This document shows, piece after piece, positions 5,834-12,557 of a DNA stretch of 12,676 nucleotides. Origin of the DNA: Anaerolineae bacterium (GTDB lineage: Bacteria > Chloroflexota > Anaerolineae > J102); assembly GCA_027036755.1 (NCBI GenBank), contig JALWDV010000340.1:1-12676 (forward strand). Reading direction: 5' to 3'. The notes beneath the pieces were generated by a model. The model was not told the DNA's origin and did no database searches. It was given only the letters and a program-made list of their open reading frames with translations. The translations under genes and the position numbers were made by a program. Positions within the stretch are counted from its first letter, which is position 1; the number at the start of each line of letters is the position of its first letter.

Positions 5834-7072
5834 ATGCCCGACAACGCCGCGTTTTTTCGCAAGCACGCCTTCTTCGCCCTGCTGATCCTCGCCTTTGCCG
5901 GATCGGTGGGGTCTTTTTTACGCTTTGGTTTGGTCTATGGCATCCCGCCAGGCTGGGGGCGACTCCACAACATCGTTCACGCCCACAGCCACACCATGTT
6001 CGGCTGGACGATTCTGGCGCTGATGACCCTCATCTGGCAGCGCCTGACCGCATACACCGGCAGGCCCTTGCCCAGAGGCGTGCGCTGGCAAATGGTCGCC
6101 ACCCTCATCTTCTCTCTCTTGCAGTTGGCCGCGTTCTGGCCCAACGGCTATGGCGTCACCCGCATCGGCTCGGCCGAGATGCCCCTGGGCGCTATCAGCG
6201 CCGGGCTTGCGGGCCTGACCTGGTTCTGGTTCATGGCGCTTTATTGGCGGGCTACGCGCGGCATGGCGCAGCAGCCCCCCGCCCTGAGGCTGTGGAATTG
6301 GGCCATCGTGTTGCTATTCATCGCTAGCATGGGAGCCATGTCCGAGCCGGTTCTGTTGGCCCTGAGCATCGAGAACGACTTCATCAAGCACCTCTTCCTC
6401 CACCTCTTCCTGGATCTGTTCACAACGGGATGGCTGATGCTGGCGACGTTTGGCGTCATCGTCGCTTATCTCGAAAACAGAGCGCCCGTGCTGAACCTGC
6501 CTTCGGCCAAACGCCTGGCGCTGTTCATTCTCCCCACCTTTTTGCTGGGCATGTCCCCCGATCTGCTCCCGTCGTGGCTGTTCTGGGTGGCTTCCGCGGC
6601 GAACCTGGTGGTGGCGGGCCTGGTGGCGATTTATCTTTATCGTTTTTACCTGCGGCGGGATGATCTGCCCCTGCTGGTGAAGTTCGGATTGTTGGGACTG
6701 CTTGTGCAGATCGGCTCCGCCCTGCTGATGATCATCCCGGGCGTTTGGGCCTGGGGCGCGGGCACGCTGCGCATCTTTTATCTGCACGATATGCTGCTGT
6801 TGTGGACTTCCAGCGCATTGCTGGGGCTGCTCATCGCCCGCTTCGGCAACCGCAAATCGGCCTGGCAAAGCTGGACAACATGGCTGTGGATGGGCGGAGT
6901 GGGCGTCATGTGGCTGGCGCTGCTGCTGGGCGGCTTCGTGCGGTGGCTGCCCCTCTCGGGCCGCAGCTTGCTGGCCATCGCGGCCTGGGCCAGCGTTTTC
7001 ATCGTATTGGCGGTATTCATGGCGCTGCGGCTGTTTACGCCCTTCGACAAGCTGCCGCGCAACAAAGCGTAA
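5834..7072 (+). CDS. conserved polytopic membrane protein with HAHSH motif, possibly haem-copper-oxidase-I-like
   Basis: A 412-residue integral membrane protein with roughly 11-12 hydrophobic segments. The frame is open back to 5627, but the upstream part is low-complexity Ser/Pro-rich translation of repeat DNA. The first sensible start is the ATG at 5834 (MPDNAAFFRKHAFF), which directly precedes the first membrane helix; no Shine-Dalgarno is seen. Notable histidines are H45, H49, H51 and H53 in RLHNIVHAHSHTMFGW at the second helix, H186 and H190 in IKHLFLHLFLDLFTTGW, and H318 in IFYLHDM. Clustered His in membrane helices followed by Gly-Trp recalls the haem-ligand helices of haem-copper oxidase subunit I and NnrS-like proteins, and I recall similar unnamed proteins in Bacteroidota. 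Haem or metal binding is inference, and the complete ligand set of a terminal oxidase is not evident. A strong terminator follows the stop codon. Confidence 0.75.
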   Translation: MPDNAAFFRKHAFFALLILAFAGSVGSFLRFGLVYGIPPGWGRLHNIVHAHSHTMFGWTILALMTLIWQRLTAYTGRPLPRGVRWQMVATLIFSLLQLAAFWPNGYGVTRIGSAEMPLGAISAGLAGLTWFWFMALYWRATRGMAQQPPALRLWNWAIVLLFIASMGAMSEPVLLALSIENDFIKHLFLHLFLDLFTTGWLMLATFGVIVAYLENRAPVLNLPSAKRLALFILPTFLLGMSPDLLPSWLFWVASAANLVVAGLVAIYLYRFYLRRDDLPLLVKFGLLGLLVQIGSALLMIIPGVWAWGAGTLRIFYLHDMLLLWTSSALLGLLIARFGNRKSAWQSWTTWLWMGGVGVMWLALLLGGFVRWLPLSGRSLLAIAAWASVFIVLAVFMALRLFTPFDKLPRNKA

Positions 7073-7086
7073 TGTAACGATGGGGT

Positions 7087-7147
7087 GGGCAATCGGGGAT
7101 GGACGCCCGGAAGACTCTCTGCGTCCGTCCCCGATTGTCCGTTTTTT
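7087..7147 (+). terminator. strong intrinsic terminator between convergent genes
   Basis: GGGCAATCGGGGATGGACGC (7087-7106) pairs along its full 20 nt with GCGTCCGTCCCCGATTGTCC (7121-7140), with two G-U wobbles and a 14-nt loop. G and a run of six T (7142-7147) follow. It terminates the plus-strand membrane-protein gene. The T-run overlaps the stop codon (TTA, 7146-7148) of the opposite-strand gene. On the minus strand no U-tract follows, so it probably acts one way. Confidence 0.85.
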
Positions 7148-8774
7148 ATGCGCTGGCGGGAGCCGGGCTGCCGGCGTCGGTTCTCAGGGAGAGCAGCACG
7201 GCCAGGCCAATCAGATAAATGAGGATGGCCAGGGCCATGACCTGGGAGAAGCCGATGGTCTGGGCCAGCATCACAGAGAGGATGGAGCCGACCACAGAGG
7301 CGAAGCCGTTGACGCCCCAGGCCCACGGAGCCAGCAGATCGTTCACCTCGCCCACCAGACGGAATCCCAACGGGAAGGGCATGCCCATCAGCAAGCCCAG
7401 GGGCGCAATGAGCAGGATGGAGAACAGGGTGCGCACGGGCGTGGACCAGCCCAGTCCCCATTGCAGCACGGGCGGCAGCATGAAGATGTAGAGCAGCATC
7501 AGCACGGCCAGGGCCGGGATGATCCACCGCAACACGCGGCGGGGGTCTACATCCAGAGGCGTGAGCTTGCCGGAAAGATAGCTGCCCAGACCGCTGAACA
7601 GAAGCAGGGAGAATAGCACCACCGAAAGGGCGAAGGTGGGATGTCCGAGGAAGAGGATGAATCGCTGCATCAGGCCGATTTCGATGAAGATGAAGCCTGC
7701 GCCCAGGGCCACGAAATAGAGCAAGAAGCGCTTGGCGCCGCGGGTGCTCAGACTCTGGCGATGAAAACGCCACAGGGGCCAGATGATCAGCGCCGCCGCC
7801 AGAGTTAGCGCCTGAATGAGCAGAGCGGTGAGGGTGAGTTTGCCGCTGCGGAAGGTGCCGAAGTTGGTCCAGCCGTAGTATTCGATGGTGATGAACTTCT
7901 GCTCGGAAAGCGGGCCCTTGTACGCGCCGCTCAGCCCCCAGGCCTGTCCCTTCATCCCTGGCTGCCACATCACATCGATGCGGGCGAAGGGCGTCCATCC
8001 CGTGTACTCCAGAGTCACATCGGGGAAATTCTCCTTGTCGTAGGCGATGTGCAAAGGCTTGCTGGGCGGGATGTAGAGGGGAAAGATGTGATCAGCCAGA
8101 GGCAGAATCACCGCAATCAGCAGCACAGAATAAACGCCGATAGCAATCGGAAGCAGATAAACGCGCCTCGCCTCGCCGCCCACAACGAAACTGAAAGCCA
8201 AAGCGGCCAGGGCTGCGGCGATGCTGGCCAGCACCACGACTTGCTGCCCCGAAAACGCATACAGAGCCAGCACCACCAAAAAGCTGCCAATGCCGGCGCC
8301 GATGAGATCTGCGAAATAAAGGCGTCCCACGTCCTGCGACCAGACGGAAAAAGCCCGCCCCAGCGTCAGTCCGGCGAAGAAGAATGGCTCGACGATGACG
8401 GCGTAGTAAAGCCCCATGTAGAGAATGAGCTCGATGGTGGCCGCCTGGGGATTTTCCGTGCCCGGCAGCAGGGGCTTCAGCGGATCCAGCGGGATGTGCA
8501 CCATCACCCAAAAAGCAGCCAGCACGCTGATGCTATAAAGCAACGTGCTGCGAGTTAATTTGGCGTAGATATCCCCTTCGAAGGCATCCCGGCGCACCGC
8601 CAGCCACGAACCGCTGGCGCCAAACCCAAGCAGGGCTGTGCTGATGATCATAAAACCGAACTGATACCATAGCGACACGCAGAACACACGCGTCAGAGCA
8701 ATCTCGAGCACCAGCGTGCTGAGAGCGATGAGGAAAATGCCCAGATAGAGGGACAGATGACGTCGGAAGGACAC
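7146..8774 (-). CDS. spermidine-synthase-related polytopic membrane protein lacking the SAM-binding core
   Basis: A 542-residue membrane protein. The start is GTG at 8774, because AGGAG lies 6 nt upstream on this strand and the first helix begins at once (SFRRHLSLYLGIFLIALSTL); the frame is open to 9014 but that extension is hydrophilic and lacks a ribosome site. Residues 1-230 form several membrane helices, including LVLEIALTRVF and FGFMIISTALLGFGASG. Residues 230-310 are an extracytoplasmic-looking stretch with TPFARIDVMWQ and GAYKGPL. Residues 312-540 are a second helix block, with FIFIEIGLMQRFILFLGHP, GSYLSG, LGLLMGMPFPLGFR and PWAWGVNGFASVVGS. These segments match, as I recall, large bacterial membrane proteins annotated as spermidine-synthase-like, which carry a soluble aminopropyltransferase fold between the two membrane halves. 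Here helix block two follows within about 20 residues of TIEYYGWTNFGTF, so that core seems absent. The function is unknown; polyamine synthesis is unlikely. Confidence 0.75.
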   Translation of the reverse strand: MSFRRHLSLYLGIFLIALSTLVLEIALTRVFCVSLWYQFGFMIISTALLGFGASGSWLAVRRDAFEGDIYAKLTRSTLLYSISVLAAFWVMVHIPLDPLKPLLPGTENPQAATIELILYMGLYYAVIVEPFFFAGLTLGRAFSVWSQDVGRLYFADLIGAGIGSFLVVLALYAFSGQQVVVLASIAAALAALAFSFVVGGEARRVYLLPIAIGVYSVLLIAVILPLADHIFPLYIPPSKPLHIAYDKENFPDVTLEYTGWTPFARIDVMWQPGMKGQAWGLSGAYKGPLSEQKFITIEYYGWTNFGTFRSGKLTLTALLIQALTLAAALIIWPLWRFHRQSLSTRGAKRFLLYFVALGAGFIFIEIGLMQRFILFLGHPTFALSVVLFSLLLFSGLGSYLSGKLTPLDVDPRRVLRWIIPALAVLMLLYIFMLPPVLQWGLGWSTPVRTLFSILLIAPLGLLMGMPFPLGFRLVGEVNDLLAPWAWGVNGFASVVGSILSVMLAQTIGFSQVMALAILIYLIGLAVLLSLRTDAGSPAPASA

Positions 8775-8802
8775 AGGCGACTCCTGTTTGGTGAAGATGA
8801 CA

Positions 8803-8817
8803 AGGCGCGTAGCGCCT
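8803..8817 (-). other. small hairpin in the 5' leader of the spermidine-synthase-like gene
   Basis: AGGCGC-GTA-GCGCCT forms a perfect 6-bp stem with a three-base loop, 28 nt upstream of the GTG start at 8774. A run of ten A (8832-8841; ten T on the coding strand) lies just upstream of it in the leader. It may influence transcription or mRNA stability, but no known riboswitch class is recognised. Confidence 0.35.
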
Positions 8818-8957
8818 GAGTGCAGTGATGCAAAAAAAAAATCGGTGACCCCGCCACGGCAAGACGCATCCTTATCTTTTCGAGCTCCTTCAAATCCCTC
8901 GCGGATGACGTGATAGCGACCTCTAAACCGATACAATCTCTCTGTTTGTAATCTGTA

Positions 8958-8986
8958 TTGCCGAAATCGCCGATTTTTGGGATAAT
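8958..8986 (+). promoter_or_regulatory. sigma-70-type promoter of the permease gene with a palindrome in the spacer
   Basis: TTGCCG (8958-8963) and GATAAT (8981-8986) are separated by 17 nt, and TGG precedes the -10, giving an extended -10. Transcription would start near 8993, leaving a leader of about 72 nt before the ATG at 9065. The spacer contains the perfect palindrome AAATCG-C-CGATTT (8964-8976), well placed for a repressor. Its binding protein is unknown. Confidence 0.65.
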
Positions 8987-9064
8987 GAGCCAACTCATGG
9001 CGCAACTTGAGCACGACGTTTCCATGCGCCCCTTTCGCTCCACATCATCAACGAGGCTATCACC

Positions 9065-11398
9065 ATGAGTTTCAATCATAACGGCAACGACGGATCGCCG
9101 GCGGAGCAAGTCACGCTCAGCCGGGATCTCACGCTCTTCACCATCACGATGATCGGCGTTGGCGCCATGATCGGCGCTGGCATTTTTGTGTTGACGGGCA
9201 TTGCCGCGGGGGTGGCCGGGCCAGCGTTGGTGCTGGCTTTTTTCCTGAATGGCCTGGTGGCTATGCTGACAGCTTCCGCGTACGCGGAACTGGGCTCGGC
9301 TTTTCCTGAGGCGGGCGGCGGGTATCTATGGGTGAAGGAGGGTTTGGGCGGCGAAAACGGCTTTCTGGCGGGATGGATGAGCTGGTTCGCCCATGCAGTG
9401 GCGGGCAGCCTGTACGCCCTGGCCTTCGGGCGCTTTACGGTGGAGCTGATGGACATGGCGGGGATGCCCGATTTCGGTCTATCCATCCATACGCGCACCC
9501 TCATCTTTATGACCTTTATCATCATCTTGTTCACCTACATCAATTACCGCGGGGCTTCGGAGACGGGAACTGTGGGCAATGTCATCACCATCACCAAGAT
9601 CATCATCCTGGCGTTGTTCATCTTTTTCGGCATCCTGGCCATGCTGCGGATGGACGCCTGGCATGAGCGCTTCACCACCGAATTCCTGCCCAACGGCTTT
9701 CTGGGCGTGCTCATGGCCATGGGCCTGACTTTTATCGCGTTCGAGGGCTATGAGATCATCGCCCAGTCGGGCGAGGAGGTGATCAATCCCCAGCGCAATG
9801 TGCCCCGGGCGATTTTCTATTCCATCATTATCGCCGTGACTATCTACATCCTGGTCAGCATTACGGCGATTGGGGCCACAGTGGCGCCAGAGGGCATGAA
9901 GGTGTGGGATTATCTGGCCCAGAAGAAGGAGATCGCCATCGTGGAGGTGGCGCAGCAGACCTTCCCCTGGGGCGTCGGCGGCATTATCCTGCTGATCAGC
10001 GGCCTGGTTTCCACCATGTCGGCGCTGAACGCCACCACCTATTCGTCGTCTCGGGTGTCTTTCGCCATGGGCCGCGTGCGCAATCTGCCCCACTTCTTCT
10101 CCAAAATCCATCCGCGGCGCCACACGCCCTATGTGGCGGTTATCATTTCGGGCGGACTGATGCTGCTGATGGCCTGGTTGTTGCCCATCGAGGAGGTGGC
10201 CGCGGCCGCAGACGTGATGTTTCTGCTGCTGTTCTTGCAGGTGAATGTGGCGGTGATGACCTTGCGCCATAAAATGCCCGATCTCAAACGGGGCTGGCTT
10301 ATTCCCTGGTTCCCGATTATCCCCATTCTGGCTATTCTCGCCAACGCAGGATTGGCTATCTTCCTCTTTTTCTACAGTCCCCGGGCCTGGTTCACCGCCA
10401 TCATCTGGATCGTGGTGGGGATGCTGGCCTATTACGCTTATTTCCGCACCAAGGAGATCAAGGAGAAGCCCAAGGAAATTTTGCTGGAGGAGGTGCTGAT
10501 CAGTCGGGATTATTCGGTGCTGACGCCCGTGGCCACCGTCGAGCAGGCTCATAAGCTGGGTCGCATCGGTTCGATGCTGGCCGCGGCCAATGACGGCGAG
10601 GTGCTGGCCCTGCATGTGGTCTTTGTTCCCCCGCAATTGACTTTGGGCGAGGGGCGGGCCATGCTGGATGCTGTCATCGAAGAGGCCAATCGTTTCGATG
10701 TGCCGGTGCACACCCTCATTCGCATCGGACGCAAGGTGCATGAGGCCATTCGTCAGACAGTGGATGAGAATGCGTCTGATCTGCTGGTGCTGGGCTGGCC
10801 CGGTTACACCAACACCTCCGGCAAGATGTTCGGCTCGGTCATTGATCCGTTGTTGGATAACCCGCCCACCGACATGGCTATCGTGCGCTATCGTCGGGAT
10901 GCGGAGGATGGCCCGTATCATGCGATCCTCGTTCCGGTGGCGGGCGGGCCCAACAGCCGCCGGGCCGTGCGTCTGGCGGTGCAGTTGGCCCAGATGTCGC
11001 TGGATGGCCCCGCGCGGGTGGTCATCGCCCATGTCGTCCCGCCCAACGCCACCGAAGCCCACCGGGTGAGCGCCCGAAAGATATTCAACTACACCCTGGA
11101 GGGCCTCGATTATCCCCACATCGAGACGCGGTTTCTGGTGGGCGATAAAGTGGCCGACGCCATTATCGAAGCGTCGAAGGATTATGATCTGGTGGTTATG
11201 GGGGCCACCGAGGAGCCGCTGTTCAAGAATCTTCTGGTGGGCAATGTGACCGAAGCGGTGGTCAACAACGTGCAGGCGACCGCAATCGTGGTCAAGCGCC
11301 GTAGCAGCCGTTTGCATTCTGTTTTGCGCCAGACGGTGTTGACGCCCTCTACGGGAGAGGAGATAACGGTTTCGCAGGGCGATGACCAGGAGGCGTGA
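9065..11398 (+). CDS. APC-superfamily amino-acid permease with two C-terminal UspA domains
   Basis: A 777-residue inner-membrane transporter, predicted to import amino acids or export polyamine-like substrates. GAGG (9053-9056) lies 8 nt before the ATG. Residues about 20-460 form roughly 12 helices typical of APC permeases: the TM1 signature GVGAMIGAGIFVLTG (31-45), EAGGGYLWVKEGLG (82-95) and the TM6 region FEGYEIIAQSGEEVINPQRN (226-245). Residues 472-610 and 617-746 are two universal-stress-protein domains in tandem on the cytoplasmic side. The first has a complete ATP-binding pattern G-x2-G-x9-G-S, namely GWPG (577-580) and GS (590-591). In the second the pattern is broken (GATE at 713-716, then GN at 726-727), so it may have lost nucleotide binding. 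This fusion is a known architecture in bacteria and archaea; the usual inference is that ATP or AMP level tunes transport. The exact substrate is not deducible. The gene has its own promoter. Confidence 0.9.
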   Translation: MSFNHNGNDGSPAEQVTLSRDLTLFTITMIGVGAMIGAGIFVLTGIAAGVAGPALVLAFFLNGLVAMLTASAYAELGSAFPEAGGGYLWVKEGLGGENGFLAGWMSWFAHAVAGSLYALAFGRFTVELMDMAGMPDFGLSIHTRTLIFMTFIIILFTYINYRGASETGTVGNVITITKIIILALFIFFGILAMLRMDAWHERFTTEFLPNGFLGVLMAMGLTFIAFEGYEIIAQSGEEVINPQRNVPRAIFYSIIIAVTIYILVSITAIGATVAPEGMKVWDYLAQKKEIAIVEVAQQTFPWGVGGIILLISGLVSTMSALNATTYSSSRVSFAMGRVRNLPHFFSKIHPRRHTPYVAVIISGGLMLLMAWLLPIEEVAAAADVMFLLLFLQVNVAVMTLRHKMPDLKRGWLIPWFPIIPILAILANAGLAIFLFFYSPRAWFTAIIWIVVGMLAYYAYFRTKEIKEKPKEILLEEVLISRDYSVLTPVATVEQAHKLGRIGSMLAAANDGEVLALHVVFVPPQLTLGEGRAMLDAVIEEANRFDVPVHTLIRIGRKVHEAIRQTVDENASDLLVLGWPGYTNTSGKMFGSVIDPLLDNPPTDMAIVRYRRDAEDGPYHAILVPVAGGPNSRRAVRLAVQLAQMSLDGPARVVIAHVVPPNATEAHRVSARKIFNYTLEGLDYPHIETRFLVGDKVADAIIEASKDYDLVVMGATEEPLFKNLLVGNVTEAVVNNVQATAIVVKRRSSRLHSVLRQTVLTPSTGEEITVSQGDDQEA

Positions 11399-11412
11399 CG
11401 TCCTTCGAAGAA

Positions 11413-11441
11413 AAAGCCCTGCCGGTGATGACAGGGGCTTT
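11413..11441 (+). terminator. probable terminator of the permease gene
   Basis: AAAGCCCTG (11413-11421) pairs with CAGGGGCTTT (11432-11441) with one bulged G and a 10-nt loop, starting 15 nt after the stop codon. Only three T occur in the 3' arm and no longer U-tract follows, so termination may be weak or rely on the A/T pairs at the stem base. Confidence 0.5.
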
Positions 11442-11494
11442 GGACGGGTTAACGCATTGATCTATGGAGTCCTTGCTCGCTGGACAAGAAAATG

Positions 11495-11571
11495 TCTCAC
11501 GCAAAGGCGCAGAGTCGCAAAGGAAAAGAGAGGCAAAGAAAAGCTTGGCGCCTTGGCGACTTTGCGTGAGA
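11495..11571. repeat. inverted microrepeat of CGCAAAG type between convergent genes
   Basis: TCTCACGCAAAG (11495-11506) pairs exactly with CTTTGCGTGAGA (11560-11571). The left arm has three CGCARAG units at 8-nt spacing (11500, 11508, 11516). The middle is purine-rich (AGGAAAAGAGAGGCAAAG). No gene is credible between 11399 and 11607. The block is of the same general build as the repeats at 3996-4083 and 12304-12334. Confidence 0.65.
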
Positions 11572-11607
11572 TCAGCTTTTTGGGTTCTGGCTGAGCCAGG
11601 TTAGAGA

Positions 11608-12165
11608 TTATCGTCGCCAGGCCAGTTTTTCGAAGAACCAGACGGGCAGAACGGGAGCGTCGAACAGGCGTCGCTTGGCCGACCCGTCCGGACGCATGAC
11701 CCAGACGCCCCAGACGCCGCCTTCGTCGCTGCGCCAGGCGATCCACTGGCCGTCGGGCGACCATGTGGGCAGACCATCAGAGACTAAGCGGTTGGTGAGA
11801 CGCTTGCGTCCGCTGCCATCGGCGTTGATGACATAGATTTCGAAGTTGCCCTCTTCTTCGCTGATGAAGGCGATGCGTTTGCCATCGGGCGACCAGGCTG
11901 GCTGGCCGTCGCCGCCCCCGGTGGTCAGCCGAAGGCGTCCGCCCGCGTCGGCGTCGGTGATCCAGATGCCGCAATCGCCGCCGAAGCAGTTGCGGAAGAC
12001 GATGCGATTGTCGACGGGCGACCAGTCGGGATATTCGCCTGCGATAAGGGGGCGCAGGCCGCCGCCATCGCTGTTGACGATGTAAATCAGATATCCCATG
12101 ACGGCCAGGCGGTCGCCGCCGGGGCAGAAGGAGGGGTACGCGTCGCCGGGAAGGATGCGATACAT
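11608..12165 (-). CDS. PD40/TolB-like beta-propeller protein, probably 5'-truncated
   Basis: 185 residues from the second of two adjacent ATG codons (12165), which has GGAGG 5 nt upstream on this strand; the first ATG at 12168 would be only 2 nt away. The protein is built of about four WD-like propeller units: SFCPGGDRLAVMG (12-24), DWSPVDNRIVFRN (47-59), AWSPDGKRIAFIS with EIYVINADGSGRKRLTN (91-125), and TWSPDGQWIAWRS with VWVMRPDGSAKRRLF (134-168). It ends FFEKLAWRR, like the intact C-terminus of related Chloroflexota proteins as I recall them. A closed propeller needs six or more blades, and there is no signal peptide. The reading frame stays open upstream to 12396 but only through repeat DNA. 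I infer that the original 5' part was lost or replaced by repeats, and the ribosome site may be fortuitous. Similar proteins are extracellular or periplasmic binding scaffolds. It could be a decaying gene. Confidence 0.65.
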   Translation of the reverse strand: MYRILPGDAYPSFCPGGDRLAVMGYLIYIVNSDGGGLRPLIAGEYPDWSPVDNRIVFRNCFGGDCGIWITDADAGGRLRLTTGGGDGQPAWSPDGKRIAFISEEEGNFEIYVINADGSGRKRLTNRLVSDGLPTWSPDGQWIAWRSDEGGVWGVWVMRPDGSAKRRLFDAPVLPVWFFEKLAWRR

Positions 12166-12206
12166 CATATCCTCCAGAGAATGCTGCGCAGCCCCAGGCA
12201 GTGGCT

Positions 12207-12334
12207 GTAACTGCCTGAATTGATGAGATGAACGAAATGTGATGAAATGAGTATGAGCGAGTAACTGCTCAGGTAGCCTGATTCGGCCTGGAAAATGTCT
12301 TGCCACGAAGGCTCGAAGGAACGAAGACACGAAG
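12207..12334. repeat. two direct GTAACTGC motifs and an 8-nt-period CGAAG repeat
   Basis: GTAACTGC occurs at 12207-12214 and 12261-12268 in the same orientation. The second continues CTCAGGTAGCCTG-like, as in the copy at 81-95. Further right CGAAG recurs at 12306, 12314, 12322 and 12330, an exact 8-nt period. No inverted partner for the CGAAG block was found nearby. The region lies directly upstream of the propeller gene, where its missing 5' part would be expected. Confidence 0.55.
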
Positions 12335-12369
12335 AAAATCCGGCATGGTTCATTCTCATTCAAAACCAT

Positions 12370-12496
12370 CTTTACAATTTCTCCGTCAAACGTCATCCGT
12401 CAAACGTCAAAAAGAGCCTGTTTCGCCACGTTTTGACGTTTGACGCTTTACGTTTGACATGCTTTGCCAGGCGTTGACCCTATTGAAATTGTAAAG
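12370..12496. repeat. 127-bp inverted-repeat element with CTTTACAATTTC ends
   Basis: CTTTACAATTTC (12370-12381) and GAAATTGTAAAG (12485-12496) are perfect 12-bp terminal inverted repeats. CCATC / GATGG outside them also pairs with a small offset. Inside, an arm with two GTCAAACGTC units (12385-12412) is complementary to 12431-12458 at all but about three or four positions, separated by an 18-nt loop. The whole could extrude as a cruciform. No target duplication was recognised, so mobility is not shown. Confidence 0.65.
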
Positions 12497-12557
12497 CTGA
12501 TGGAAGGACGATCTGAACCATACCCAAATTTGGCTTGACAAAAAGCCCCCCTCCCGG

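Noticed and set aside
8860..9000. Minus-strand promoter for the spermidine-synthase-like gene
   Set aside because: Several A/T-rich stretches were examined (for example AAGATAAGG on the minus strand), but none has a correctly spaced -35.
8775..9014. 80-codon extension of the spermidine-synthase-like protein
   Set aside because: It is hydrophilic, reads through the poly-A tract and covers the opposite gene's promoter. GTG at 8774 has AGGAG at 6 nt.
9479..11317. 612-codon minus-strand frame opposite the permease
   Set aside because: It has the same His/Gln/Gly-rich shadow composition, with no start context and no domains; the sense frame is unambiguous.
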